Source of the DNA: Prochlorococcus sp. AG-418-M08
Lineage (GTDB): Bacteria > Cyanobacteriota > Cyanobacteriia > PCC-6307 > Cyanobiaceae
Reading direction: 5' to 3'
Length of the DNA: 64,000 nucleotides
Assembly (NCBI GenBank): GCA_003213955.1
Contig: QCMG01000006.1
Span: 1 to 64,000 of the forward strand
The notes under the pieces are model-generated. The model made no database searches. It worked only from the letters and a program-made list of their open reading frames with translations, and had not been told where the DNA came from. The stretch's first letter is position 1, and each line of letters starts with the position of its first letter. The translations under genes were made by a program, and so were the position numbers. Below, piece after piece: positions 1 through 13,596 of the stretch.

Positions 1-2846
<2,846 letters not shown>

Positions 2847-3114
2847 AATAACTTCAATAATTGAAGCATCAGCTTAATAGAATTGTTATTTAGTGCATAA
2901 GCACAAATAATAAATCTGCATCATTAAAGATGCTTATTGTCTTCAAAAATAATCTATGCAGTTGTCAAGGTTCTCTGAAAACAATGAATAAAAAATTCAA
3001 TGAGTCCAGCATCTTATTTATTAAAAAAAAATAGGAAGCTAGATTCGTTCAGAGTAAAAAGGACACAACTCAAAAATTTCCCTCATATACAAAATGTTAA
3101 GAGGTGGTATTCAG

Positions 3115-3187
3115 TGGAGGTAAGCGGACTCGAACCGCTGACATCCTGCTTGCAAAGCAGGCGCTCTACCAACTGAGCTATACCCCC
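3115..3187 (-). tRNA. tRNA-Ala (anticodon TGC)
   Basis: Folds as a standard 73-nt cloverleaf on the minus strand with a GGGGGTA/TACCTCC acceptor, the GGTTCGAGTCC T-arm and a TTTGCAA anticodon loop giving TGC. CCA is not encoded. It lies in the 16S-23S spacer, 12 nt after tRNA-Ile, and is released from the rRNA precursor. Confidence 0.97.
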
Positions 3188-3199
3188 AACATAGAGATA

Positions 3200-3273
<74 letters not shown>

Positions 3274-3334
3274 AGGAAAAGTAATGGGTGTGACCTAGAA
3301 AAACTTAGAAACTGAAATTCTTAACAAATTAAGA

Positions 3335-3343
3335 ATCTGAGAT
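3335..3343 (-). other. 3' arm of the 16S precursor processing stem (partner arm at 5033-5041)
   Basis: The plus-strand sequence ATCTGAGAT at 3335-3343, downstream of 16S, is the exact reverse complement of ATCTCAGAT at 5033-5041, upstream of 16S. One flanking G-U pair extends the match by one or two positions. In the precursor RNA these arms would loop out the whole 16S molecule, as expected for the RNase III processing stem of bacterial rRNA. The pairing is seen directly; the processing role is inferred from known rRNA biology. Confidence 0.55.
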
Positions 3344-3394
3344 ACCGATCGACCTAAGGTGACAAAATTAATATTTACATTTTGTTGTCTCCCT

Positions 3395-4880
<1,486 letters not shown>

Positions 4881-5491
4881 GTTCAAATCCTTTTGTAGAA
4901 AAAATCTACTCAATATGAATTGCATTACCCAAATAAAATAAGCTTGACTTAAATTATTTAGACTCAGCCTCCTTAAATAGTTAAGGATTACTTTGAGTGC
5001 ACATTAAAATTATTTCAAAGTGACTTTCCAAGATCTCAGATCCGTTGGTTTTCAAAAGTTAAAAAGTTAGCAATTGAAAACAATTTTTATATTCTTGACG
5101 GGACCTCACACCTTTATTGCAAATACATCTCGAAATGATCAAATCTAAATTTGATCAAGTCTTGACGCAATAAAAGCATCAGTTCCTAAGTTTTAAATTT
5201 TCTAGGTGCAAAGTTAAACCACAACTGGTTTACTTATTTTGAAGGGTAAACCCTTCTGCTGGCTGAAAAATTTGATAATAATCAGATTTCCAAATTACCA
5301 AGTAATTAATCAAAAAATAAATTTAAGATAATCGTTTGAGTAATACAAAAAAAATATTTTTGCCCAGAAGAAAATACTAAACCATCCGACTGTAATTTTG
5401 CAACCATTAATACATAATTTTTTTATTAATTTTTATTTTTGTTCAAAGTTTACTTAAAGAACTAGTCTTATATGAGAGGGATTTAAATAAA
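4881..5491 (-). promoter_or_regulatory. rRNA operon leader and promoter region (611 nt without a gene)
   Basis: Non-coding gap between the divergently read 16S gene and the invertase gene. It contains the upstream arm of the 16S processing stem (5033-5041). On the minus strand a possible -10 box TATAAA (plus strand TTTATA, 5086-5091) would start transcription near 5079, upstream of that arm. No good -35 was found, so the promoter call is weak. Further out is a nested inverted repeat: TGATCAAAT (5136-5144) with ATTTGATCA (5149-5157), flanked by TTTATTGC (5113-5120) and GCAATAAA (5167-5174). Nothing recognisable was seen from about 5180 to 5450 beyond AT-rich sequence that presumably holds the invertase promoter. 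Confidence 0.4.
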
Positions 5492-6931
5492 ATGGCAGAA
5501 AGATTTAGTCAAAAAAATTTAAGAGTTCGTCCAAGTTCAGATGAAGACAAAATTGTAACAAATGCAAAAGAACACTTTGAAAAGACCTTAGTTGAAATCT
5601 CAGGGGAGTTAGTTGGCAGTGTTGCTGCACTAGAGCACCCATCAAAAAACCTCAAATTAAATTACGGAGAAATATTTTTACGAGATAATGTTCCAGTAAT
5701 GATTTATCTCATTACACAAAAAAGGTACGATATCGTCAAAAAGTTTTTAAGTGTATGTCTTGAGCTACAAAGTACTAATTATCAAACTCGTGGAGTTTTC
5801 CCTACAAGTTTTGTTGAAGAGAAAGGAAAATTAATTGGTGACTATGGTCAAAGATCAATAGGCAGAATTACCTCTGCTGATGCAAGTTTGTGGTGGCCAA
5901 TATTATGCTGGTATTACGTAAATAAAAGTGGTGATTATTCTTTTGGGAAAAGCCAAAGTGTTCAGAGAGGAATTCAACTTTTACTAGATTTAGTTCTACA
6001 TCCAACGTTTGAGGGAACGCCTGTCCTTTTTGTTCCTGACTGTGCATTTATGATTGATAGGCCTATGGATGTATGGGGTGCTCCTTTAGAAGTAGAGGTT
6101 TTACTTCATGGATGTTTGAAAAGCTGTATTAATTTAATGGAATTAAGCCGTGCAGATCACGTAAGTAGATTATTAGATCAAAGACTAATTCTTACTAGTC
6201 AATGGGTTGAAGATTTAAGAAGTTTTCTCTTAAAACACTATTGGGTTACAAGTCAAACAATGCAAATCTTAAGGAGAAGACCAACAGAACAATATGGAGA
6301 GGACCAACACTTTAATGAATTTAATGTTCAACCTCAAGTTGTGCCGTCATGGCTTCAAGAATGGTTGGAAAACAGAGGTGGGTATCTTATAGGCAACATT
6401 AGGACTGGAAGACCTGACTTTAGATTTTATAGCTTAGGAAACTCTCTAGCATGTATATTCGGGGTTCTACCTTCCTCAGAACAAAGAGCATTATTTAGAC
6501 TAGTGCTCCACAACAGACAACATTTAATCGCACAAATGCCAATGAGGATTTGTCACCCTCATATGGATGTAGAAGAGTGGCAGAATAAAACTGGCTCAGA
6601 TCCTAAAAATTGGCCTTGGAGCTACCACAATGGAGGACATTGGCCGAGTTTGCTTTGGTTTTTTGGTACTTCAGTTCTTTTACATCAAAAGAGATTTCCA
6701 AATGAAGATGTGATTTTAATGGAAGAGATGAGATCTTTAATAGAAGAATCTTATTGGTGTCAATTAAATCAATTACCAAAACAAGAATGGGCAGAATATT
6801 TTGATGGACCTACTGGCACATGGGTTGGGCAGCAATCAAGAACCTATCAGACATGGACTATAGTTGGATTTTTATTGATGCACCATTTTTTGAGGGCAGA
6901 AAATAATGACTTAGATATGTTCAATTTTTAG
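5492..6931 (+). CDS. Alkaline/neutral invertase (glycoside hydrolase family 100)
   Basis: Cytosolic enzyme expected to hydrolyse sucrose to glucose and fructose. At 479 residues it has the usual length for cyanobacterial GH100 enzymes. Family signatures visible in order are a LRDNVPVMIYLI segment near residue 66, FMIDRPMDVWGAPLEVEVLL around 186-204 (its Asp at about 189 aligns with the catalytic Asp of Anabaena InvA), the GYLIGNIRTGRPDFRFYSLG block in mid C-terminus, HNGGHWPSLLW, and a C-terminal EYFDGPTGTWVGQQSRTYQT segment. There is no signal peptide. It is monocistronic and divergent from the rRNA operon. The family assignment is firm; sucrose as the in vivo substrate is known for the family, not shown here. 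Confidence 0.93.
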   Translation: MAERFSQKNLRVRPSSDEDKIVTNAKEHFEKTLVEISGELVGSVAALEHPSKNLKLNYGEIFLRDNVPVMIYLITQKRYDIVKKFLSVCLELQSTNYQTRGVFPTSFVEEKGKLIGDYGQRSIGRITSADASLWWPILCWYYVNKSGDYSFGKSQSVQRGIQLLLDLVLHPTFEGTPVLFVPDCAFMIDRPMDVWGAPLEVEVLLHGCLKSCINLMELSRADHVSRLLDQRLILTSQWVEDLRSFLLKHYWVTSQTMQILRRRPTEQYGEDQHFNEFNVQPQVVPSWLQEWLENRGGYLIGNIRTGRPDFRFYSLGNSLACIFGVLPSSEQRALFRLVLHNRQHLIAQMPMRICHPHMDVEEWQNKTGSDPKNWPWSYHNGGHWPSLLWFFGTSVLLHQKRFPNEDVILMEEMRSLIEESYWCQLNQLPKQEWAEYFDGPTGTWVGQQSRTYQTWTIVGFLLMHHFLRAENNDLDMFNF

Positions 6932-6937
6932 AAAATA

Positions 6938-7420
6938 TTAAAATAATCCTAGAGTAAGGGATTTGTCTATTGGTAAACAAGCACCAATTCCTAAATAAAT
7001 AGTTAAGAAAGTCCCGAAGAGAAAAGTTGTCATAGCAACAGGTCTTCTAAAAGGATTAGAGAATTTATTTACATTTTCTATAAAGGGCAAAATCATTAAT
7101 CCCAAAGGAATTAGGGTTTGAAGCGCTATTCCAAGTAACTTATTTGGAACAACTCTCAGTATTTGAAAAACAGGATATAGATACCATTCAGGAAGTATTT
7201 CTAAAGGAGTTGCGAATGGGTTAGCTTTATCTCCTAACATGGCAGGATCTAAAACAGCTAGTCCAACTACGCATGCAATAGTTCCAAGAATTACTACAGG
7301 GAAAATATATAAAAGATCATTTGGCCAAGCAGGCTCTCCGTAGTAATTATGACCCATACCTTTAGCTAACTTAGCTCTTAATTTTGGATCAGATAAATCA
7401 GGTTTTTTTAAAGTAGACAT
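6938..7420 (-). CDS. petD: Cytochrome b6f complex subunit IV
   Basis: Thylakoid membrane subunit that forms, with cytochrome b6, the quinol-oxidising core of the b6f complex. The 160 residues match the family length. It begins [20 protein letters not shown] and has the Qo-site [13 protein letters not shown] motif around residues 75-90, and three hydrophobic helices. It lies 44 nt downstream of petB on the same strand, so the two are probably co-transcribed. Its stop is 6 nt from the tail-to-tail invertase stop. Confidence 0.98.
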   Translation of the reverse strand: MSTLKKPDLSDPKLRAKLAKGMGHNYYGEPAWPNDLLYIFPVVILGTIACVVGLAVLDPAMLGDKANPFATPLEILPEWYLYPVFQILRVVPNKLLGIALQTLIPLGLMILPFIENVNKFSNPFRRPVAMTTFLFGTFLTIYLGIGACLPIDKSLTLGLF

Positions 7421-7464
7421 ATTAAATCAATTCAAAAAATGTATGTTAGAAATATTATAGTGGT

Positions 7465-8121
7465 TTATAAGGGACCTGAAATACCTTGTTTACGAATCAT
7501 AAGAAAATGCATAAGCATAAAAACTGCTAAAGACCAAGGAAGAACGAAAGTATGAAGACTATAAAATCTCGTTAAAGTTGATTGCCCAACACTTTCTCCT
7601 CCCCGAAGAAGCTCAACCATAAAATCCCCAATAACAGGAATTGCAGCTGGTACGCCTGAAACTATTTTGACAGCCCAATATCCTACCTGATCCCATGGAA
7701 GTGAATAACCCGTAACGCCAAAAGCAACTGTTATAACAGCCATAACAACTCCCGTCACCCATGTTAATTCTCTCGGTCTTTTGAATCCACCAGTAAGATA
7801 AACTCTAAAAACATGAAGAATTAACATTAAAACCATCATAGAAGCACTCCACCTATGAACGGACCTGATTAACCAACCAAAACTTACATCAGTCATCAGG
7901 TAACTTACAGAATTATAAGCTTGAGTAACAGTCGGTTTATAATAAAAAGTCATTGCAAAACCTGTTGCAAATTGAATTAAGAAGCATACTAAAGTTATGC
8001 CTCCTAAACAGTAAAAAATATTTACGTGAGGGGGTACGTACTTGGAAGTTACGTCGTCGGTTATGTCTTGAATTTCAAGTCTCTCTTGAAACCAATCGTA
8101 AACAGATGAGGAATTCGACAT
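7465..8121 (-). CDS. petB: Cytochrome b6
   Basis: Haem-bearing subunit of the cytochrome b6f complex, linking plastoquinol oxidation to plastocyanin reduction. It has 218 residues and four transmembrane helices. The two bis-His haem sites are visible as [20 protein letters not shown] and [19 protein letters not shown]. The Cys in NIFYCLGG near residue 37 is the expected covalent attachment point for haem c(n). It is first gene of petB-petD and is divergent from ctpA, with only about 70 nt between the start codons. The ATG start is the standard one for the family. Confidence 0.98.
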   Translation of the reverse strand: MSNSSSVYDWFQERLEIQDITDDVTSKYVPPHVNIFYCLGGITLVCFLIQFATGFAMTFYYKPTVTQAYNSVSYLMTDVSFGWLIRSVHRWSASMMVLMLILHVFRVYLTGGFKRPRELTWVTGVVMAVITVAFGVTGYSLPWDQVGYWAVKIVSGVPAAIPVIGDFMVELLRGGESVGQSTLTRFYSLHTFVLPWSLAVFMLMHFLMIRKQGISGPL

Positions 8122-8189
8122 CCAAAAAAAAAGCTTTGATATAAAGAGCTTACTTAAAATTCACTTACTTGGTGTTAACACTTAACCCA

Positions 8190-9479
8190 ATGAATTCATC
8201 TTTTAACAAATTTTTAATATTCAAAAAATGGATCATCACGATTATGATCTGCATTTTTTCTACCTGTTTAGTGCCTATTCCAAGTGTTAACGCGCTTAGT
8301 GATAGCAGGCAATTTGTACTTGATGCGTGGACCTTAGTAAATGAGGGATATTATGATCCGGAAATACTCGATGATATCCAATGGAAGAGAATTAGACAAA
8401 AAACATTACAGAAACAAATTGAAACAACCGAAGAGGCTTATTTTGCAATTGAAGATATGTTGAAACCACTTGAAGATCCTTTTACGAGAATATTAAGACC
8501 AAAAGATTATGAACTACTAAAAACAAGTAATTTTGGGAGTGAAATTAATGGAGTTGGTCTTCAATTAGGAGAAGATGAAATTACTAAAAAAATTAAAGTT
8601 GTTTCAACACTGGCAGGTTCCCCTGCAGAAGAGGCAGGAATAATTAGTGGCGATTTAATAGATAAGGTTGATGGTTTATCTTCATCTGAGTTAGGCCTTG
8701 CGAATACTGCTGCAAAGCTTAGAGGAGCATCTGGAACAAAAGTTCTTGTTGAGATAACCTCTATCTCAGATGAGATTAAAGAGATTGATTTAGAAAGAAG
8801 GTCAGTTGACCTTAGGCCAGTGAGGACAAAGCGTTTAAGAGATGACTTTCATACTATTGGATACCTTAGAATAACGCAATTTAGTGAGAGTGTTCCCCAA
8901 AAAATAGAAGAAGCTCTTGAGGAACTCAAAGATAAAGAAGTTGAAGGGATAATTCTTGATTTAAGAAATAACTCTGGTGGGTTAGTAAGTTCTGGCATTG
9001 CAGTAGCAGACGCTTTTTTAAGCGAGCAACCAATCGTAGAAACAAAAGACAGAAATGGTATTAAAGATGCAATAATCTCTCAAAAAAAGACATATTTTGA
9101 TGGCCCAATGGTAACTTTAGTAAATAAAGGGACCGCAAGCGCAAGTGAAATTCTTGCAGGATCCCTGCAAGATAATGAAAGATCTATTTTAATTGGAGAA
9201 AAAACTTATGGAAAAGGACTTATCCAGTCTCTTAAAAGCTTAGGAGAAGATAGTGGGATAGCTATTACAGTTGCTAGTTATTTAACACCTAAAGGAAATA
9301 ATATTCAGGGTAAAGGCATAACACCAGATAAAATTTTAGATTTCCCAGAAGCAAGGGAATACGGGAACTCTGATGATAAATGGGTAAAAAATGCAGAGAT
9401 ATATTTAAACTCTTTGTTTGATAAAAATGAAGTAGAAGATACTGTTAGCAAAGTAGAAGAAAAAGATATTGATAATTAA
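8190..9479 (+). CDS. ctpA: Carboxyl-terminal processing protease CtpA (S41 family)
   Basis: Lumenal or periplasmic serine protease of the CtpA/CtpB/CtpC family; CtpA removes the C-terminal extension of the photosystem II D1 precursor. From the ATG at 8190 it has 429 residues. An N-terminal signal peptide (WIITIMICIFSTCLVPIPS) comes first, then a PDZ domain around 95-185, then the catalytic domain with GTASASEIL (nucleophile Ser317) and KTYGKG (Lys342). The 25-residue Ser-Lys spacing matches the known D1 protease dyad. In-frame TTG (8169) and GTG (8172) codons lie upstream; the ATG was preferred because it places the signal peptide normally. Which Ctp paralogue this is remains an inference. 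Confidence 0.88.
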   Translation: MNSSFNKFLIFKKWIITIMICIFSTCLVPIPSVNALSDSRQFVLDAWTLVNEGYYDPEILDDIQWKRIRQKTLQKQIETTEEAYFAIEDMLKPLEDPFTRILRPKDYELLKTSNFGSEINGVGLQLGEDEITKKIKVVSTLAGSPAEEAGIISGDLIDKVDGLSSSELGLANTAAKLRGASGTKVLVEITSISDEIKEIDLERRSVDLRPVRTKRLRDDFHTIGYLRITQFSESVPQKIEEALEELKDKEVEGIILDLRNNSGGLVSSGIAVADAFLSEQPIVETKDRNGIKDAIISQKKTYFDGPMVTLVNKGTASASEILAGSLQDNERSILIGEKTYGKGLIQSLKSLGEDSGIAITVASYLTPKGNNIQGKGITPDKILDFPEAREYGNSDDKWVKNAEIYLNSLFDKNEVEDTVSKVEEKDIDN

Positions 9480-9514
9480 AAAATTTTTTTTCATTTATAG
9501 AACATTTTATAGTT

Positions 9515-10774
9515 ATGAACAAGAAAAGAATTTTTCATGATCCAATACATAAAGAAATAATTATTGATTCAAATAAACCTGAAGAATTAATGATAATGCA
9601 GCTTATTGAAACCATATCATTTCAAAGATTAAGAAGGATTAAACAATTAGGAGCCGCATCTCTTCTTTTTCATGGAGCGGAATCTAGTAGATTTACTCAC
9701 TCAATTGGTGTTTTTTCCGTTGCCAGAAAAATTTATAGAAGACTAGTTGAAGAAAAACCTGAATTTAGTCAAAATAAATTTATACTTTACGGAGCCGCTC
9801 TTCTACATGATTTAGGCCATGGACCCTTAAGTCATACAAGCGAAGTTATATTTTCTCATAATCATGAGTATTGGTCTCAAAACTTAGTTGAAAATTATCC
9901 ACCAATCACTTCGATTCTTACAAATTTTGGAAGCGAATTACCAAATAAAATTGGAGACTTATTCGCAACTCAAAATCTATTTTCAAATCCAATAAAAACT
10001 CTTATTAGTAGCGAAATCGATTGTGATCGTCTTGATTATTTGTTACGTGATAGTTACAACACTGGAACAAAATATGGATTAGTTGATTTGGAGAGAATTA
10101 TTTCAGCCCTTACCTTTTCTCCTGACGGAAATATCGCAATAAAGCCAAAAGGGATTATAGCTATTGAACATTTTTTAGTTTTAAGGAACATCATGTATAG
10201 AACTATTTACAACCATAGAATTAACGAAATTTCTACATGGATTTTAGAAAAAATTATTTATTTAATCAAAAATAACTACGCCAAAAAAAATATATGGATG
10301 GATAAAAGTATGTATAAATGGATATTTACTCCAAAAGATCTTGAAATAAAGGAATTTCTTTTAAATGATGATATATTTTTTTATTTCCATTTAATGAAAT
10401 GGAAGGATGATTCTTTTGAACCTTTACAAACTCTTTGCAGAATGTTTATTGATAGAAATTTACTAAAAGCATCTAATATAAGTTTCTTACCAAAATTAAA
10501 AAGAATAGAAATCTTAGCTTTTGCTAGGAAGCAATGTGAATTAAATAGTTATGATTCAGAGATATTTTGTGGAATCAAAGAAAGATCATTTAAGGGGTTT
10601 AAATCTAGTAATTCCCTAAAAATATGGGATGGAAAATATCAAACCTCATTAGAAAACAAATCTAACTTAATAAAAACATTGATGACATCAAATCACAGTT
10701 CACTAATTATTTACCCAGGAGAGTTTAGAAAAGATATTGAACATCAAATATCAATATTAAACGATAATCCATAA
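9515..10774 (+). CDS. HD-domain phosphohydrolase (dNTPase-like)
   Basis: Metal-dependent HD-superfamily hydrolase, 419 residues. It resembles the SAMHD1/YwfO group, which cleaves dNTPs to nucleosides and triphosphate. The metal-binding pattern is visible: FTHSIGVFSVA near residue 65, LLHDLGHGPLSHTSE near 95-110, and EIDCDRLDYLLRDSYNTG near 170-185. The C-terminal half is less conserved. It overlaps minC by one base (TAATGA), so translation is probably coupled and it may belong to the min transcript. The substrate cannot be told from sequence. Confidence 0.82.
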   Translation: MNKKRIFHDPIHKEIIIDSNKPEELMIMQLIETISFQRLRRIKQLGAASLLFHGAESSRFTHSIGVFSVARKIYRRLVEEKPEFSQNKFILYGAALLHDLGHGPLSHTSEVIFSHNHEYWSQNLVENYPPITSILTNFGSELPNKIGDLFATQNLFSNPIKTLISSEIDCDRLDYLLRDSYNTGTKYGLVDLERIISALTFSPDGNIAIKPKGIIAIEHFLVLRNIMYRTIYNHRINEISTWILEKIIYLIKNNYAKKNIWMDKSMYKWIFTPKDLEIKEFLLNDDIFFYFHLMKWKDDSFEPLQTLCRMFIDRNLLKASNISFLPKLKRIEILAFARKQCELNSYDSEIFCGIKERSFKGFKSSNSLKIWDGKYQTSLENKSNLIKTLMTSNHSSLIIYPGEFRKDIEHQISILNDNP

Positions 10775-11436
10775 TGAAATTAATTTTAAGAAACTCAGCT
10801 AAGGATTTTTTAAAATCAATGTCTTTCGATAAATTTGAACTGAATCAAAATTTCATCTCAGAATTAAGTGTTATCAAAAACTCAGCCGAAGCAAATCTAA
10901 TTACTACAAATGAGAGAATTAATTGTTTTGAATTAGCCAAATTGAAACAAATCCTACAAAAGCTAAACATTAATTTTTCTGATATTTATTCAACTAGTAG
11001 AGAAACGATTTTAAGTGGAAAGTCTTTAAAAATAAACTCAACACTATTGAAGAATACAATTGAAAATGAATTTTTTATGGACCCAGTATCTCAAAAAATA
11101 GATATCCTTCATAAAGGTACAGTCAGATCAGGGGAAAGAATATCTTCAAATGGAGATCTTTACATAATAGGAGATGTTAATCCTGGAGCAATAGTTTCAG
11201 CAAATAATAACATCTATATATGGGGCAAATTATTAGGTAAAGCATTCGCGGGAGAAAATGGGGATAAAAATGCTTCAATTGCATCACTTTGGTTAAATCC
11301 TATTCAATTAAGAATTTGCGGCATTGTAGCTATAGGTCCCAAAGAGAAGCCAAAGCATCAAAACTCCGAAATTGCGATTTTGGAAGACAACAAAATTATC
11401 ATTAAGCCTTATGAGCTAAACAACAAACTTCAATAA
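10774..11436 (+). CDS. minC: Septum site-determining protein MinC
   Basis: Inhibitor of FtsZ polymerisation that keeps the division ring at mid-cell. It has 220 residues. The C-terminal beta-helix domain that binds MinD is clear: the run RSGERISSNGDLYIIGDVNP, then GAIVSANNNIYIWGKLLGKA and GENGDKNASI, spans about 112-170. The N-terminal FtsZ-binding half is poorly conserved, as is usual. It starts on the last base of the preceding HD gene's stop codon. About 110 nt separates it from minD. Confidence 0.92.
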   Translation: MKLILRNSAKDFLKSMSFDKFELNQNFISELSVIKNSAEANLITTNERINCFELAKLKQILQKLNINFSDIYSTSRETILSGKSLKINSTLLKNTIENEFFMDPVSQKIDILHKGTVRSGERISSNGDLYIIGDVNPGAIVSANNNIYIWGKLLGKAFAGENGDKNASIASLWLNPIQLRICGIVAIGPKEKPKHQNSEIAILEDNKIIIKPYELNNKLQ

Positions 11437-11545
11437 ATATTTTGAAATAAATTATTAAAAAAAAATAAATTTAAGAATTACTTAACCTTTCTATAATTTA
11501 AGCTTGTGAATCTATCTTATTATTTATGAAATTATAAATTATTTT

Positions 11546-12361
11546 GTGCCGGAAAACACTCGCACTATATTAATTTGCTCTGGTAAAGGTGGAGTTGGTA
11601 AAACTACTCTGACAGCAAACCTTGGGATTGCTCTCGCAAATAGTGGTGCTACAACAGCTGTTCTAGATGCTGACTTTGGATTAAGGAATTTAGATCTTCT
11701 ATTAGGTTTAGAAAATCGCATTATTTACACTGCTCAAGATGTTCTCGACAAAAATTGTCGTCTTGACCAAGCACTTGTTAGACATAAAAAAGAACCTAAT
11801 TTAGCCCTCTTACCAGCTGGTGATCCTAGGATGCTTGATTGGATGAAACCTGAAGACATGAAACAAATTAGTAAATTACTTAGTGAAAAGTTTGATTATG
11901 TCCTAGTAGATTGTCCAGCAGGAGTTGAAGATGGTTTTAAAAATGCTCTTTCAGCCTGTAAAGAAGCGATAGTAGTTACAAATCCCGAATTATCTGCAGT
12001 TCGTGATGCAGATAGAGTCATAGGAATTTTAAATACCTCTGATATAAAGCCAATACAGTTAGTAATTAATAGAGTTCGTCCAAATATGATGGCAAATCAA
12101 GAAATGCTCTCAATAGAAGATGTACAGAGTATCCTTTCATTGCCTTTGCTAGGAATTGTTTTAGAGGATGAACAAGTAATAATAAGCACCAATAGAGGTG
12201 AGCCCCTAACACTTTCTGATAATAAATCCCCAGCTAAAAAATGTTATTTAAATGTATCTCAGAGGCTTACCGGAAAAGATATTCCGATTATCGATCCAAA
12301 AAATGAAGGGAAAAGTTTAAAAGATAAATTTATGAGATTAATGCAAACTAAGATTTTTTAA
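11546..12361 (+). CDS. minD: Septum site-determining ATPase MinD
   Basis: Deviant-Walker ParA/MinD ATPase that recruits MinC to the membrane. It has 271 residues with the signature loop KGGVGKTT at 14-21, the switch DADFGLRN near 42-49, and [10 protein letters not shown] near 120. The C-terminus [13 protein letters not shown] reads as an amphipathic membrane-targeting helix. It starts with GTG at 11546, chosen because the product then begins just ahead of the P-loop strand as in homologues. minE follows after 5 nt, so the pair is certainly co-transcribed. Confidence 0.97.
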   Translation: MPENTRTILICSGKGGVGKTTLTANLGIALANSGATTAVLDADFGLRNLDLLLGLENRIIYTAQDVLDKNCRLDQALVRHKKEPNLALLPAGDPRMLDWMKPEDMKQISKLLSEKFDYVLVDCPAGVEDGFKNALSACKEAIVVTNPELSAVRDADRVIGILNTSDIKPIQLVINRVRPNMMANQEMLSIEDVQSILSLPLLGIVLEDEQVIISTNRGEPLTLSDNKSPAKKCYLNVSQRLTGKDIPIIDPKNEGKSLKDKFMRLMQTKIF

Positions 12362-12366
12362 AAATT

Positions 12367-12684
12367 ATGACTCTAAGAGACCTTATTAACAAATTGCTAG
12401 GCAGAGAAACCTCAAGTGCTAACACAGCGAGGGAAAGATTACAGCTAGTTCTAGCTCATGACAGAGTTGACATGAGCTCATTGACAACTGATTTATTGGA
12501 CAAAATGAGAAAAGAAATACTTGATGTGGTTGCTAAATATGTTGAGATTGATTTTGAAGAAGTAGCTGTCAGTTTAGAAACAGAGGATAGAATGACTGCA
12601 TTAGTTGCGAATCTTCCTATTAAAAGAACTCTTAGTGGAGAAATAGAATTCAAAAAAAATTTTGAAAAGCCTAAAAAGAAATAA
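12367..12684 (+). CDS. minE: Cell division topological specificity factor MinE
   Basis: Stimulates MinD ATPase activity and drives MinCD off mid-cell. It has 105 residues, slightly longer than E. coli MinE. The MinD-binding segment [16 protein letters not shown] lies around 19-34, followed by the dimerisation domain with a predicted helix [20 protein letters not shown]. The C-terminus is basic (KNFEKPKKK). It is last gene of minC-minD-minE, 5 nt after minD. Confidence 0.95.
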   Translation: MTLRDLINKLLGRETSSANTARERLQLVLAHDRVDMSSLTTDLLDKMRKEILDVVAKYVEIDFEEVAVSLETEDRMTALVANLPIKRTLSGEIEFKKNFEKPKKK

Positions 12685-12751
12685 ACGTTTTAAGAATCTA
12701 AAATTAATATATTTTCAAATTACACCTAGCTGTATGTAAAATAAAAATCAT

Positions 12752-12823
12752 GCCGGCTTAGCTCAGCGGTAGAGCAGCGCTTTTGTAAAGCGAAGGTCAT
12801 CAGTTCAAATCTGTTAGCCGGCA
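12752..12823 (+). tRNA. tRNA-Thr (anticodon TGT)
   Basis: 72-nt cloverleaf with acceptor GCCGGCT/AGCCGGC and discriminator A, D-arm GCTCAGCGGTAGAGC, and T-arm CAGTTCAAATCTG. The anticodon loop TTTGTAA gives TGT, reading ACN threonine codons. The top pair of the anticodon stem (G27-A43) is a mismatch, which is tolerated. CCA is not encoded. Confidence 0.96.
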
Positions 12824-12834
12824 TTCAAAAAGTT

Positions 12835-13002
12835 TTAAATTTTATCACTCTTTTTTGTTGAAAAGAGAAAAATAAAAATAAACAAAAGAAAAGTTGTTAA
12901 AAACCTAATCTCAAGTAAATCAGTTAAAAATGCTGTTAAGGGTTTAAATATCCAGTAAGTAAAAAACTGTAGTAAAAAAACAAAAAATAAAATAAATATC
13001 AT
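12835..13002 (-). CDS. Small membrane protein, 55 aa, overlapping tsaC
   Basis: Short minus-strand frame beginning at an ATG whose first base is the last base of the tsaC stop codon (TAATGA). This arrangement usually means coupled translation. The product begins MIFILFFVFLLQFFTYWIF and ends STKKSDKI. It consists of two hydrophobic segments (about residues 2-19 and 35-48) joined by a loop with KPLTAFLTDLLEIR, so it should be a hairpin membrane protein. I do not recognise a family. The overlap, the uninterrupted hydrophobic pattern and the charged tail argue for a real gene; conservation in related genomes would settle it. Confidence 0.6.
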   Translation of the reverse strand: MIFILFFVFLLQFFTYWIFKPLTAFLTDLLEIRFLTTFLLFIFIFLFSTKKSDKI

Positions 13003-13580
13003 TACATTATTTCAGGAATTAGGAGTTGTCCCTTTCTAATTATTTTCCAATTTCCATTATTTACCCATGATATTATTGTACTTGCTTTTCCACTACACTT
13101 TTCCCAAGGAACTGGGCCTAAAATATCCACATCAGGTAATTCAAGCGCAATATCTTTTGCACTAGTAGCTGGGGCAAAGCCTGAGATATTTGCACTTGAT
13201 GTTAATAATGGGCCGCTTTCACTTATCAAAAATTTAGCCATTTTTGAATTTGGGATTCTTAAACCTAATGTCAAGTTATTTGCTGAAAAAAGTTTACTTT
13301 TCTCAGAAATAGGTACAACTATTGTTAATGGTCCTGGCCAATACCTAGAAGCCATATATTTGTAATCAAATAAAGCAGATTTATGAACAAACTCTTTAAA
13401 TTGATAATTTTCAGCTCCCATTAAAATTAAAGGTTTGTTAATATCTCTTTTTTTAATTTTATAAATTATCTCAGAGAATTTTGGTAAGCATCCAATCGCA
13501 GGTAAGGTATCAGTCTGAAAAATTATAGGTAAACCATTATTTAGTTTTTTTAAAGCTAATTTATGATCAATGACGCTCAT
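13002..13580 (-). CDS. tsaC: L-threonylcarbamoyladenylate synthase (TsaC/Sua5/YrdC family)
   Basis: Makes threonylcarbamoyl-AMP for the t6A37 modification of ANN-decoding tRNAs. It has 192 residues, the length of a stand-alone YrdC domain. Family motifs are PIIFQTDTLPAIGCLP near 19-34 (the normal consensus is PTDTxYGLxC, so this is a slightly divergent version), KRDINKPLILM near 44-54, WPGPLTIV near 83-90, LGLRIPNS, and LLTSSANISGFAPATS near 126-141. It lies 16 nt downstream of prmC; both act in translation. The 55-aa membrane gene follows with a one-base overlap. Confidence 0.88.
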   Translation of the reverse strand: MSVIDHKLALKKLNNGLPIIFQTDTLPAIGCLPKFSEIIYKIKKRDINKPLILMGAENYQFKEFVHKSALFDYKYMASRYWPGPLTIVVPISEKSKLFSANNLTLGLRIPNSKMAKFLISESGPLLTSSANISGFAPATSAKDIALELPDVDILGPVPWEKCSGKASTIISWVNNGNWKIIRKGQLLIPEIM

Positions 13581-13596
13581 TTATTTTTCCAATAAG

